In this document: piece by piece, positions 8,961-17,656 of the stretch
Layout: the number at the start of each line of letters is the position of its first letter
Numbering within the stretch: position 1 is the stretch's first letter
Source of the DNA: CAZTGZ01 sp964613385
GTDB taxonomy: Bacteria > Bacteroidota > Bacteroidia > NS11-12g > UBA9320
Direction of reading: 5' to 3'
DNA length: 64,000 bases
NCBI GenBank assembly: GCA_964613385.1
Contig: CAZTGZ010000012.1
Coordinates: 1 to 64,000, forward strand
Position numbers and translations under genes: made by a program
Notes under the pieces: model-generated
The model's database searches: none
The model's input: only the letters and a program-made list of their open reading frames with translations
Told to the model about the DNA's origin: nothing

Positions 8961-9411
8961 AAACAAGCTTAAAACCTTATTACAGGTTGAGGCATTCAGA
9001 AATGATTGGGAAGAGCTGCAGCTCAATCTGATGTATTCCTATCACTGGTTGTCGGGTCATTTGCGCAACCTGTTTAAAGATTTGGAAATCACCCCTCAGC
9101 AATATCAGGTTTTGAAAATTATTGCAGCGGCAAATCCCGATCCGGTAAGTATTGAGTGGATAAAGGCCCGAGTAATTGAGAAAGATGCTGACATGAGCAG
9201 AATGATTCACCGATTATCAGAACAAAAACTGATCAAAAGGCAAATCAAAAGAACCGACCGCCGGGCTTCAGAAATATCCTTGACGGAATTGGGTTCAAAA
9301 CTGTTGGAATCTGCCGTCGATTTTCAACAGAAAGCAGATCAGCTCTTTTATAATCTCAGTAAAAAAGAAGCCAAGCAATTGAATAAACTGCTGAATAAAA
9401 TCAGGACCTAA
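8935..9411 (+). CDS. MarR-family transcriptional regulator
   Basis: A 158-aa winged-helix regulator. A lysine-rich N-terminus is followed by a dimerisation helix, then the helix-turn-helix (DLEITPQQYQVLKIIAAANP...SIEWIKARV...DMSRMIHRLSEQKLI) and the wing (KRTDRRASEISLTELG) typical of MarR. The ligand is unknown. It starts inside the alpha/beta-hydrolase gene, and its stop overlaps by four bases the convergent stop of the DinB-like gene. Confidence 0.92.
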   Translation: MEKKKKKSENKLKTLLQVEAFRNDWEELQLNLMYSYHWLSGHLRNLFKDLEITPQQYQVLKIIAAANPDPVSIEWIKARVIEKDADMSRMIHRLSEQKLIKRQIKRTDRRASEISLTELGSKLLESAVDFQQKADQLFYNLSKKEAKQLNKLLNKIRT

Positions 9412-9929
9412 ATACCGGCTCTTTCCCGGATTTGTTTTAAATGACTTGCTTGATGGAAATACAAAAAGCCCAGTACACCTTTGAGATCCATCCAGCCTGC
9501 CCTATGGTGTCTGAATAAAAGACTCCTTTCCTTATCCCTGATCAACTCATGGATTATCTGGCTCATTCCGGATTTATATTCCTTCCATGAAGCCTCTAAT
9601 TCCATCAGGCTCGGATGATTTTCAACCGCTGATACCATGGAGGGTGCTTTGAATTTTAGCGGTGACATCAGATTCGCATACAATAACCAGCAGGCCAATC
9701 TATTCCGAATCCCAACCTTCGAAAAAGATTCGGCGGGTTTCAGCGCCTGCTTCTGGAGAAGTTGCAGAATTCCCTTCTCCGACATTTGCAAATGATATAA
9801 AATTTCGAGGGCATGCCATCCTCCTTGTGCCGGACGTTGTAAAATATGCTCCGGTGCTGCGTTCTTCAATTTTTGAAATATTTCTTCTCGTTTTTCTACC
9901 TGCCTGGCGAATCTTTTAACCGCTTTCAT
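9408..9929 (-). CDS. DinB-like metal-binding four-helix protein
   Basis: A 173-aa helical protein of the DinB/DfrA-like superfamily. Likely metal ligands are the histidine in WHALEILYHLQMSE near residue 45 and the HQASH pair near the C-terminus, the usual three-histidine pattern. Members include thiol-transferases and many of unknown function, so no reaction is assigned. It is the last gene of a minus-strand run and overlaps the DUF2461 gene by the ATGA stop-start arrangement. Confidence 0.7.
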   Translation of the reverse strand: MKAVKRFARQVEKREEIFQKLKNAAPEHILQRPAQGGWHALEILYHLQMSEKGILQLLQKQALKPAESFSKVGIRNRLACWLLYANLMSPLKFKAPSMVSAVENHPSLMELEASWKEYKSGMSQIIHELIRDKERSLLFRHHRAGWMDLKGVLGFLYFHQASHLKQIRERAGI

Positions 9930-10603
9930 TCTCCCAGTACTTTAGCAAAAAAATCCATTTGTGGTCTGGCTGCATTAAAATGATCCATCACCCATTCTAT
10001 TAGCCCGCTTTCTGTAATTCGTTGTGCATTCACCTGGTGCATCCAATAAAACTGCTTATTGTACACCAGGGGTTCTTCATCAGCTATGGATTTGAAGGCA
10101 GCGGGTAGTACCTTATTCTTTTCCCCTAAAATACCTTCAGGAAAAAACTTCAGGAATTCCTTGTCCCTGGCAAGCGCGGAGAATTTTTCCGGATTGGATA
10201 CAATTCCACTGCGTATTTTTTCGAGTTGAGTCTTATCAGGCATATAAATTCCGCCGTAAACTGCGGCAAACTCCGGTCCAAATTCTATATAAACCCCGAG
10301 GCTGCCCATGTGCTTTTTACCCCCATTTGCCACCACTGCGCTCATCTGAATCTTGTAAGGAGTCTTATCCTGACTAAATCGAACATCGCGATTGATTCTG
10401 AAGATACAATCCGAAGGCTTCAGTCCTTGAAATACCTTATCCTTAGAGGCTAAAGCGGCAATCAGATCCGACACAAAGGTCTCAAATGGCTTCTTTACCT
10501 CCTTATCATAGATTTTGCGATTTTCATCGAACCAATCTTTGTGATTGTTGGCAGCAAGATTCTTAAAATATTGGATATAGTTGTCGTTGAAATATGTTTT
10601 CAT
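9926..10603 (-). CDS. DUF2461 (TIGR02453) family protein
   Basis: A 225-aa cytoplasmic protein of unknown function. The family pattern is clear: NHKDWFDENRKIYDKEVKKPFE at the N-terminus, then FRINRDVRFSQDKTPYK and YGGIYMPDKTQLEKIR. It is widespread in Bacteroidota, Actinobacteria and fungi. Here it is translationally coupled to the DinB-like gene (4-base overlap) and lies 17 bases downstream of the retropepsin-like protease gene. Confidence 0.88.
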   Translation of the reverse strand: MKTYFNDNYIQYFKNLAANNHKDWFDENRKIYDKEVKKPFETFVSDLIAALASKDKVFQGLKPSDCIFRINRDVRFSQDKTPYKIQMSAVVANGGKKHMGSLGVYIEFGPEFAAVYGGIYMPDKTQLEKIRSGIVSNPEKFSALARDKEFLKFFPEGILGEKNKVLPAAFKSIADEEPLVYNKQFYWMHQVNAQRITESGLIEWVMDHFNAARPQMDFFAKVLGE

Positions 10604-10620
10604 AAAAAATATTGATTCAT

Positions 10621-11052
10621 TTATTGTGTCTTCGAAACATCCACCAAAAAACGGTTTCGGAGAAGGTTCTTTCCCAATAATACGGGATATTTCATGCTTT
10701 CCCTGTTGGTAAGGGTAAACCGGGCCCTGATCTTTCTGCCTAATACAGTGATGGGGAGTCTTACCTGATATCTAAATTCAAAGTCACCGAAGGAGCTCTT
10801 TATTTTTTTCTCCCTGAATTCAGAAATATGGACCCATTCACCGGTATACTGCGGCCAGTTTTTGTCAAGTAGTATGAAGGCAATATGCTCAATTCCATCT
10901 TTTTCTACCAGATGAATCCGGTCACAATGAATTGAACTCGTATCTGCTCCGGTATCAATTTTACATGGTATTTCGAACATCCCCAAGGAAGGTATATCCA
11001 TTTTTTCATGGATTCCAATCAGGGTTTTTGGCTTATTTGCATTCAAATCCAT
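10621..11052 (-). CDS. Retropepsin-like RimB/DUF785-type aspartic protease
   Basis: A 143-aa protein with the aspartic protease-like motif KIDTGADTSSIH near residue 32 and the C-terminal YPVLLGKNLL segment of the family once called ATP-dependent zinc protease. Relatives cleave C-terminal glutamate tails or act beside RimK-type ligases; no rimK is visible here. The start at 11052 was chosen because it overlaps the corA stop (ATGGATTTGA), while a longer reading would lie wholly inside corA. Confidence 0.8.
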   Translation of the reverse strand: MDLNANKPKTLIGIHEKMDIPSLGMFEIPCKIDTGADTSSIHCDRIHLVEKDGIEHIAFILLDKNWPQYTGEWVHISEFREKKIKSSFGDFEFRYQVRLPITVLGRKIRARFTLTNRESMKYPVLLGKNLLRNRFLVDVSKTQ

Positions 11053-12110
11053 CTGCGTTTGCGAAAATAAAAAAGCAGCGATATCACTACAACAAACATC
11101 AAAGCCAGAACCGAAGGATACCCATAATACCATTCCAATTCGGGCATATATTTAAAATTCATCCCATACAATCCCACAATAAACGACAGTGGAATAAATA
11201 TGGTACTCATAATGGTGAGCCATTTGATAATTTCATTCATTTTTCCATTCAGGCGGCTGAAATAAATATCCGTGAGAGTATTAATCATTTCTCGCTGAAT
11301 TTCAAGCGTTTCCAGACAATCATTGCAATTACTTTCCAGATGAACGAACAACTTCATCGTCATTTCAGAAAAGTGCTCCTTCCCAATGCTTTTTAACTGG
11401 GAGATGGCTTCCCTCACCGGTAAAATCGATTTGCGCATGTCCATGAGTTCTGAACGAATATGCTGGGATTTGAGATAATCCGCTTCCTTGGGCCGACTGT
11501 AAATAACGGTTTCCAAACGATCCAGAACATCCTGCGATTGATCCAGTATTTGCATATAATGATCAATGACCACATCCATCAGGAGAAAAAGCAGATAACC
11601 CGGTTCACGTTGTCGAACCGTTCCCTTGGATAATCGGATGCGCTCTCGAATCGGATCAAAATGATCTCCTTCCTTTTCCTGAAAACATATCAAAAAATCC
11701 TTTCCGAGGACAAAGGTCATCAGCTCAGACTCATATAAAAAATTAGATTCATCCCAAACCGGAGATTTGATGCTCACGCTCAAAATACCATCAATTTCCT
11801 CTGCCTTGGACCGAATTTTTGTATCCACAAGATCTGCCAGAAGAAAATTGTTGAGACCGAAAACCGACCCGACATTTTTAATCAGATTGGTGTCCGATAA
11901 TCCAAATATGTTAAACCAGTTGATTTGATTTTTCAGATAACTCTTCTCAATCGCATCTTTATTGCTCTCGCACCAACATTCATCAAACTGATCAGCACCA
12001 AAGGAGATTTTATGTATGCGGGATGTTCCGGCTGCATGTGTTCCGGTATAAATTACATCGGTGGGGGAAATCCCCAATGGTCTTCGTTTTGATTTGTTTC
12101 TCCGACTCAT
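11043..12110 (-). CDS. corA: CorA-family Mg2+/Co2+ transporter
   Basis: A 355-aa divalent-cation channel of the inner membrane. A long soluble N-terminal domain is followed by coiled helices, then two C-terminal transmembrane segments with the selectivity motif YGMN between them (VGLYGMNFKYMPEL) and a basic tail (RKRRW). The length matches CorA/MgtE-unrelated channels of this family. It starts 7 bases after the fabH stop in the same direction and overlaps the downstream protease gene by 10 bases. Confidence 0.94.
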   Translation of the reverse strand: MSRRNKSKRRPLGISPTDVIYTGTHAAGTSRIHKISFGADQFDECWCESNKDAIEKSYLKNQINWFNIFGLSDTNLIKNVGSVFGLNNFLLADLVDTKIRSKAEEIDGILSVSIKSPVWDESNFLYESELMTFVLGKDFLICFQEKEGDHFDPIRERIRLSKGTVRQREPGYLLFLLMDVVIDHYMQILDQSQDVLDRLETVIYSRPKEADYLKSQHIRSELMDMRKSILPVREAISQLKSIGKEHFSEMTMKLFVHLESNCNDCLETLEIQREMINTLTDIYFSRLNGKMNEIIKWLTIMSTIFIPLSFIVGLYGMNFKYMPELEWYYGYPSVLALMFVVVISLLFYFRKRRWI

Positions 12111-12117
12111 GGTTTAA

Positions 12118-13122
12118 CTACCATCTCATTAAAGCGCTGGCCCAGGTAAATCCGCTACCAAATGCTGCCAAACAAACGAGATCGCCTTCTTTAATTCTTC
12201 CTTGAGACCAAGCTTCACTGAGCGCGATCGGAATGGATGCAGCGGTGGTATTTCCGTACTTTTGAATATTGTTAAACACCTGATTATCAGACAATCCCAA
12301 TGTTTTTTGAACGAATTGAGAGATTCTCAGGTTGGCCTGATGAGGGATGAGTATGTCCAGGTCTGATGTTTTAAGTCCATGTGTGGTCAATGCTTCCATA
12401 ATCACCTCGGGAAAACGCGTAACTGCATGTTTAAAAACAAAATTACCATTCATATATGGATAGTAACTCGCGTCTTCCGGATCATTTTCTTTCAACAAAA
12501 CATCTACCCATCTGGAGGTACTTGGATCAGTCAAGGCCAGTTCACGGGCGTATTTACCTTCGGAATGCATATGGGTAGATAAAATACCTCTTTGATCATC
12601 CTTCGACACGCCTACAACGGCAGCACCGGCACCGTCTCCGAATATTACGGAGACACCTCTTCCTCTCGGTGTCTTTTCAAGTCCTCCGCTGTGCAATTCT
12701 GAACCTATAACCAGGATATTCTTATACATACCTGATTTGATGTACTGATCCGCCACGGAAATTCCATACACAAATCCTGAGCATTGATTTCTTACATCCA
12801 GGGCCCCGATGGTATCTAATCCGAGTGCATCCTGAACCTGTACTCCCGGACCGGGAAAATAGTAATCCGGGCTCAGGGTGGCAAAAATGATGAAATCTAT
12901 ATCCGAAACTTCAATTCCTGCGTTTTCTATGGCCATCCTGGCGGCTTTAACACCCATGGATGATGTTGAGTCTTCGCCCGGAATTACCCAGCGTCTTTCT
13001 TCAATACCGGTTCTCTCTCTGATCCAGGCATCATTGGTGTCCATCAGGGTTTCTAAGTCGGCATTTCTAACGATGTTGGAAGGAACATAATGTCCGATTC
13101 CTTTGATAATGGATTTATACAT
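12118..13122 (-). CDS. fabH: 3-oxoacyl-ACP synthase III (FabH)
   Basis: Condenses an acyl-CoA with malonyl-ACP to start fatty-acid synthesis. The 334-aa protein shows the catalytic triad in context: cysteine in NQCSGFVYG (about residue 113), histidine in LIPHQANLRI and asparagine in YGNTTAASIP. The N-terminal NDAWIRERTGIEERR segment and the C-terminal AFGSGFTWASALMRW are typical FabH. Branched-chain or acetyl specificity cannot be told. It is the first gene of the minus-strand run and has a plausible promoter upstream. Confidence 0.94.
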   Translation of the reverse strand: MYKSIIKGIGHYVPSNIVRNADLETLMDTNDAWIRERTGIEERRWVIPGEDSTSSMGVKAARMAIENAGIEVSDIDFIIFATLSPDYYFPGPGVQVQDALGLDTIGALDVRNQCSGFVYGISVADQYIKSGMYKNILVIGSELHSGGLEKTPRGRGVSVIFGDGAGAAVVGVSKDDQRGILSTHMHSEGKYARELALTDPSTSRWVDVLLKENDPEDASYYPYMNGNFVFKHAVTRFPEVIMEALTTHGLKTSDLDILIPHQANLRISQFVQKTLGLSDNQVFNNIQKYGNTTAASIPIALSEAWSQGRIKEGDLVCLAAFGSGFTWASALMRW

Positions 13123-13141
13123 AGTCTATTGGGGTTTTCGG

Positions 13142-13175
13142 TAAATTTAAATAAAATCCGATGTTTTCAACCAAA
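13142..13175 (-). promoter_or_regulatory. Candidate fabH promoter (TTTG-N22-TAAATTTA)
   Basis: On the minus strand a TTTG (13172-13175) is followed after 22 bases by TAAATTTA (13142-13149), one mismatch from TAnnTTTG. The layout fits the Bacteroidota -33/-7 pattern, 20 bases upstream of the fabH ATG. Confidence 0.4.
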
Positions 13176-13204
13176 TTCTGTGGTATGACGGTTAGTTTCG
13201 CGAC

Positions 13205-13603
13205 ATGAACGACGAGATCGTTGTGTTCTTCGACGGACATTGTGTCTTATGTAACAGCTCTGTTCAATGGCTGTTGAAGAGAGATAAAAAGCAGGTGTTC
13301 AAATTTGCTTCCCTGCAGGGAGCATACGCCCAAAAACTCAATATTCAACCCCGGTTGGGGCAAATGCCGGATAGTATCGTACTTCTTGAAAACGGAGAAA
13401 CTTTCGAGCGTTCCGAAGCCCTGCTCAGGATAGTAAAACAACTTGGATTACCCTGGAAACTCGCACGGGTATTCATCATATTTCCGGCAAAGTGGAGAGA
13501 TATTGCCTATAATTTTATTGGTCGTAACCGTTACCGCTGGTTCGGAAAGCACGAACATTGTCTGATGCCCGACCCGGCCTGGAAATCGCGTTTCATAGAT
13601 TAG
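13205..13603 (+). CDS. DCC-family (DUF393) thiol-disulfide oxidoreductase-like protein
   Basis: A 132-aa protein of the DCC family, named for the DGxCxxC motif seen here as FFDGHCVLCNSSVQWL near residue 10. The thioredoxin-like redox role is suggested by the paired cysteines but is not proven for the family. The C-terminal half contains YRWFGKHEHCLMPD, also conserved. It diverges from fabH and ends directly against the convergent ptrB stop with no intergenic base. Confidence 0.85.
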   Translation: MNDEIVVFFDGHCVLCNSSVQWLLKRDKKQVFKFASLQGAYAQKLNIQPRLGQMPDSIVLLENGETFERSEALLRIVKQLGLPWKLARVFIIFPAKWRDIAYNFIGRNRYRWFGKHEHCLMPDPAWKSRFID

Positions 13604-15631
13604 TTAATGCTTCATTCCTTCAAGTTTCAGAAGAAAAGCATACTCCAGCGCTAATTCGCGCAATTGCTCAAATCGGCCACTGGCGCCACCATGCCCCACT
13701 TCCATATTGGTATGCAACAGTAAAAGGTTTTGGTCTGTTTTTAATTCCCGCAATTTTGCGACCCATTTCGCGGGCTCCCAATATTGCACCTGACTGTCAT
13801 GTAATCCTGTGGTTACCAGAAGGTTAGGATAGTCTTTGGCCTCTACCTGATCGAATGGAGAATAAGATAAAATATACTCGTAGTATTCCTTTTCATTCGG
13901 ATTGCCCCATTCATCATATTCGCCCGTGGTCAATGGAATGCTTTCATCCAACATGGTGGTTACCACATCTACAAAAGGCACCTGTGCGATGACCCCTTTC
14001 CAGAGGTCCGGTCGCATATTGATGATGGCTCCCATGAGCAGTCCACCTGCACTACCACCCATGGCATATAATCGATTGGCATATGCCTGATTCTTCAAGT
14101 ATTCGGCGCAGGCGATAAAATCAAAAAATGTATTTTTCTTTTTCAGCTGTCGACCCTCTTCATACCAGGCTCTACCCAGATCTTCTCCTCCCCGGATATG
14201 AGCCAAAGCGAAAACGAATCCCCGGTCCAACAAACTCAGTCGATTTGAGCTGAAGTAAGGATCCATGCTATGTCCATACGAACCATAACCATAAAGCAAT
14301 AGCGGGTTTCCTTCAACACTTTTCAAGTCTTTGCGATACACCAGACTCAGCGGTACTTTTACGCCGTCATGAGATGTAACCCAATGACGTTCAGACATAT
14401 ATGATTCTGCTGAATAGCCTCCAACCACTTCCTGTTGCTTCAACAGAACCTTGGTTCTGCTTTTCATGTCGTATTCATATACAGACGATGGCGCTACCAG
14501 GCTTGTATATCCGAATCTGAACAATTGGGTATCGTATTCGGGATTTGTTCCCGACCACGCTGAATACGTTTCTTCCCCGAAATTAATCAAATGAGACTGA
14601 CCATTTTCATGTTCGATAACCCTTAATTGTGTCAGGCCTCCACCTCGCTCTTCGAGCACCATGAAACGATCAAATAGTTCCATACCCTCAAGCAGAACAT
14701 CCTCCCGATGAGGAATGATTTCCTTCCAATTTTCTTTGCGGGTCGAATCGAGAGAGCATTCCATCAGGCGGAAATTTTTCGCTTGCCAATTGGTATGAAT
14801 CAACCATTTGTCCTGATAATGAGCCACACTGTATTCATGGCCATTTTCTCTGGAAAGAAATATTTGGAAAGAGCCATTAGGGTTATCTGATTTCAGATAG
14901 AGCATTTCGCTGGTTAGGGTGGAATGGCAACCGATGATGATATACGCTTCTGATTTGCTTTTCCCCACATAACAGTTATACGTTTCATCTATTTCGTGAA
15001 ACACCAATACCGAATTCCCGGACAAAGTATTTCTGTAAATTTTATCGGTACGCAAAGTAATCGGATCTTTGGCTGTAAAGAAGTAAGTCTCATTATCAGC
15101 GGCCCAAACGGCGGAACCAGCTGTGTTTTCAATTTGAAGATCCTGAATTTCGCCGGTTTTCAAATCCTTGTAAAACAGTTTGAATTGTCTTCTGCCCACA
15201 AAATCAACACCATAGATGAGCTTTTGCAAATCCGGACTCATGGAGATCCCACCTACCTGACAAAAAGACTGACCCTCAGCCAGTTGATTCACATCCAGCA
15301 GCAACTCTTCCGGCTGGTCTAAATCACCAAATTTCCTGCAATGAATAGGATATTCCTTGCCTTCTTCATAACGGGTATAATACCAATATCCATGCTTGCG
15401 ATAGGGTACCGACATGTCTGTCTGCTTCATCCTTCCCTTCATCTCCTGAAACAATGTCTCTTGAAGCTGAACCGTATCCTGCATTACAAAAGCCGTGTAA
15501 GCATTCTCGGCATTCAGGTATTCGATCACTTCCGGGTTCTCCCTTTCCCTCAGCCAGAAATAGTTATCGTGTCTTTGATGTCCATGCATGGTATGGACAT
15601 GCGGTTTCCGGGTTGCCTTTGGTGCTTCCAT
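13604..15631 (-). CDS. ptrB: Oligopeptidase B (S9 prolyl-oligopeptidase family)
   Basis: Serine peptidase that cleaves short peptides after basic residues. The 675-aa protein has an N-terminal beta-propeller (starting YFWLRERENPEVIEYLNAEN) and a C-terminal alpha/beta-hydrolase domain. The catalytic serine is in GGSAGGLLMGA (about residue 521), the aspartate in LHDSQVQYW and the histidine in VGHGGASGRF. The PLLLYGYGSYG and AHIRGGEDLGRAWYEEG segments distinguish PtrB from prolyl oligopeptidase. A longer reading from 15667 exists; the start at 15631 fits the family N-terminus better. No signal peptide, so probably cytoplasmic. Confidence 0.93.
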   Translation of the reverse strand: MEAPKATRKPHVHTMHGHQRHDNYFWLRERENPEVIEYLNAENAYTAFVMQDTVQLQETLFQEMKGRMKQTDMSVPYRKHGYWYYTRYEEGKEYPIHCRKFGDLDQPEELLLDVNQLAEGQSFCQVGGISMSPDLQKLIYGVDFVGRRQFKLFYKDLKTGEIQDLQIENTAGSAVWAADNETYFFTAKDPITLRTDKIYRNTLSGNSVLVFHEIDETYNCYVGKSKSEAYIIIGCHSTLTSEMLYLKSDNPNGSFQIFLSRENGHEYSVAHYQDKWLIHTNWQAKNFRLMECSLDSTRKENWKEIIPHREDVLLEGMELFDRFMVLEERGGGLTQLRVIEHENGQSHLINFGEETYSAWSGTNPEYDTQLFRFGYTSLVAPSSVYEYDMKSRTKVLLKQQEVVGGYSAESYMSERHWVTSHDGVKVPLSLVYRKDLKSVEGNPLLLYGYGSYGHSMDPYFSSNRLSLLDRGFVFALAHIRGGEDLGRAWYEEGRQLKKKNTFFDFIACAEYLKNQAYANRLYAMGGSAGGLLMGAIINMRPDLWKGVIAQVPFVDVVTTMLDESIPLTTGEYDEWGNPNEKEYYEYILSYSPFDQVEAKDYPNLLVTTGLHDSQVQYWEPAKWVAKLRELKTDQNLLLLHTNMEVGHGGASGRFEQLRELALEYAFLLKLEGMKH

Positions 15632-15693
15632 TACTTTTTTCTGCAATGTTAAACACCTAAGGTCCAATTTGAATTCCTATAGAAGTAATTTTT

Positions 15694-16587
15694 CTATGAG
15701 GCTTTCGCTTTTGGGGTACTCAGCAGATATGCATGAATTGCTTTTAATTGAATTTCAGGAAGTTTGCCGATTTCCTTGTATGGCATATACATGGGATCCA
15801 GCTTCTTTCCTTCAGGAGTTACGCCTGTACGCATAGCTTGAATGAATTCTTCTACACTCCATTTTCCAATATTTCCACCTGAGGAGATATCCGGAACCGG
15901 GGGTGCATTCGGCTCAGGGCTTTTTCCACCACCCAAATTATCGAGATGGCAACTCCGGCAACCTGAAATTTTCACCATGTAATCTCCGAAAATTGCTGAT
16001 TCAGATGGTGGTGGCGCATCTTCAAATTTCGCTTTATGATCAAGGACTTCGGCAGAATACATGTCGCCAAATCCGCCAACACCGGCAATAATTTTCGCCA
16101 ACAATTTCAACTCTGTTTTTCCATTGTCACGATCAACCTGAGGGAGGCCCTTTAAATAAGCAATCAGACATTCCAGATCTTTCTTGCCCAAATAATGATA
16201 ATCTTTGGACGGCATAATCAACAAGGGTTTACCAGCAGGATTGACACCATGTCTAATAGCTCTGACCCAATCTTCATCGGTGTAAGTGGCACCAATTCCT
16301 CCTTTTCCCGAAGTGAGGTTAGGAGAATACACAGAACCCATGCTCGGGTCTTCAAACATCATTTTTCCGCCGTAATCCTCTCCATGGCAGCCGGAACAAA
16401 TAATCCCAATTTCGGCACCTCTGGCCAAAGATGCTGAATCGGCCGGAATTGTAACCGAAAGTGGTTTAATCTCATACTTTTTCTCAGCTCTTTTCTCAAG
16501 GTTGCCTACAATAAAAAAGATGGAAATAGCGGCAATCAGGATAATGACTCCAATCACTATCCCAAACCATTTTAGAAATTTCTTCAT
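15694..16587 (-). CDS. Membrane-anchored dihaem c-type cytochrome
   Basis: A 297-aa protein with one N-terminal transmembrane helix (about residues 8-28) and two cytochrome c domains facing the periplasm. The haem sites are CSGCH (residues 64-68) and CRSCH (about 209-213). Methionine-rich MYMPYKEIG and a matching MPSKDYHYLG segment are candidate axial ligands. It probably carries electrons in respiration; the partner is not in the window. A well-formed promoter lies upstream. Confidence 0.9.
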   Translation of the reverse strand: MKKFLKWFGIVIGVIILIAAISIFFIVGNLEKRAEKKYEIKPLSVTIPADSASLARGAEIGIICSGCHGEDYGGKMMFEDPSMGSVYSPNLTSGKGGIGATYTDEDWVRAIRHGVNPAGKPLLIMPSKDYHYLGKKDLECLIAYLKGLPQVDRDNGKTELKLLAKIIAGVGGFGDMYSAEVLDHKAKFEDAPPPSESAIFGDYMVKISGCRSCHLDNLGGGKSPEPNAPPVPDISSGGNIGKWSVEEFIQAMRTGVTPEGKKLDPMYMPYKEIGKLPEIQLKAIHAYLLSTPKAKAS

Positions 16588-16610
16588 AGTTGTTGGTTAT
16601 TAGGTATTAA

Positions 16611-16640
16611 CAAATATATTAAATTTATTAACCCAACAAA
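16611..16640 (-). promoter_or_regulatory. Promoter of the cytochrome c gene (TTTG-N18-TATATTTG)
   Basis: On the minus strand TTTG (16637-16640) is followed after 18 bases by an exact TAnnTTTG (TATATTTG, 16611-16618), 23 bases before the ATG at 16587. Both elements and their spacing fit the Bacteroidota -33/-7 promoter, the best match found in the window. Confidence 0.6.
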
Positions 16641-16734
16641 CAAATTCAAGATTATTTTATATATTAAAATTTAAGCCTATGAAGGAGATGACAAGTTCTT
16701 GCAAAATTCTATGCCTCAGGATTATTCAATGGAA

Positions 16735-17631
16735 TCATTGAGATGCACTTTCACGTGTTTTCTTTCGTTTCCAGCGTCGATGGGTCCAAAGCCAGAATTC
16801 GGGATGCTCGATGATCTTTTGTTCGAGCATACGGGTATGAAGCTCTGTAATTTCGCCTTCCCTGAGTTGAGTAGGCTCATCACACAAGGTGGTCAGAGAC
16901 ATCTGATAGTATCCTCGTTTCAATTTATCGATATGGACATATACTACAGGTTGATTATATTTCTGAGCGAATCTTTCAGTACCTGTCAAAACAGCTGTTT
17001 CCTGGTTCAGAAAATTCAACCAAAAAACCGATTTACTGTGGGTAGGACTCTGGTCGGTTGCAAAAAGTGAAACCCAGGGTTCGCCGTCATGAAGCGCAAA
17101 CCACTCCGAAACTTCTTTTTTAGAAACGAGCGTCAATCCCAATTTTCCCCTGCTTAACGCGAATTTTTTATTAAAAAATGCGTTGCTCAATGGTGAATAA
17201 ATACCCATGACGCGATGCTTCAGATACTTCGGAAAAATGGTACCACCTATTTCCCAATTATTGTAATGACCTGATACAATAATTACACTTCGGTTTTTGG
17301 CGTAAAATTCGTCCAAAATTTCAGGATTGGTCAAAGTACAGCGACGTCTGTTTTCAGCCTCTGACATGGAAAAAAGTTTGATGCTCTCAAACATTAAATC
17401 GCAGAAATGCCGGTAAAATTTTCTTTCAATTCTGAGTATTTCTTCCCGGCTTTTATCCGGAAAACTATTCAAAAGATTTGATCTAACCACTTTAACCCTA
17501 TATCGGAACAGGTAATAAAGTTTGAGATATAATATGTCAGATAAAAAATATAATACCCGTAAAGGTAAGACAGACAAAGGAATAATTAAGAGGTAATATA
17601 AAAGGGCTGACCATATCATTGCAGGCTGCAA
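16735..17631 (-). CDS. LpxL/HtrB-like lipid A or lysophospholipid acyltransferase
   Basis: A 298-aa inner-membrane acyltransferase. A hydrophobic N-terminal helix (residues 5-35) is followed by the HxxxxE catalytic motif in GHYNNWE (His near 121) and the LFATDQSP segment characteristic of lipid A acyltransferases. It is expected to add a secondary acyl chain to lipid A or a related envelope lipid, but substrate specificity is not predictable. It follows the cphA-linked lipoprotein gene by 25 bases on the same strand and may share its transcript. Confidence 0.85.
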   Translation of the reverse strand: MQPAMIWSALLYYLLIIPLSVLPLRVLYFLSDILYLKLYYLFRYRVKVVRSNLLNSFPDKSREEILRIERKFYRHFCDLMFESIKLFSMSEAENRRRCTLTNPEILDEFYAKNRSVIIVSGHYNNWEIGGTIFPKYLKHRVMGIYSPLSNAFFNKKFALSRGKLGLTLVSKKEVSEWFALHDGEPWVSLFATDQSPTHSKSVFWLNFLNQETAVLTGTERFAQKYNQPVVYVHIDKLKRGYYQMSLTTLCDEPTQLREGEITELHTRMLEQKIIEHPEFWLWTHRRWKRKKTRESASQ

Positions 17632-17656
17632 AATAAGTCAATATCGATGAGCAATT

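Noticed and set aside
10621..13122. RimK-RimB type tail-modification system
   Set aside because: Only the retropepsin-like protein is present; no rimK-type ATP-grasp ligase is next to it.
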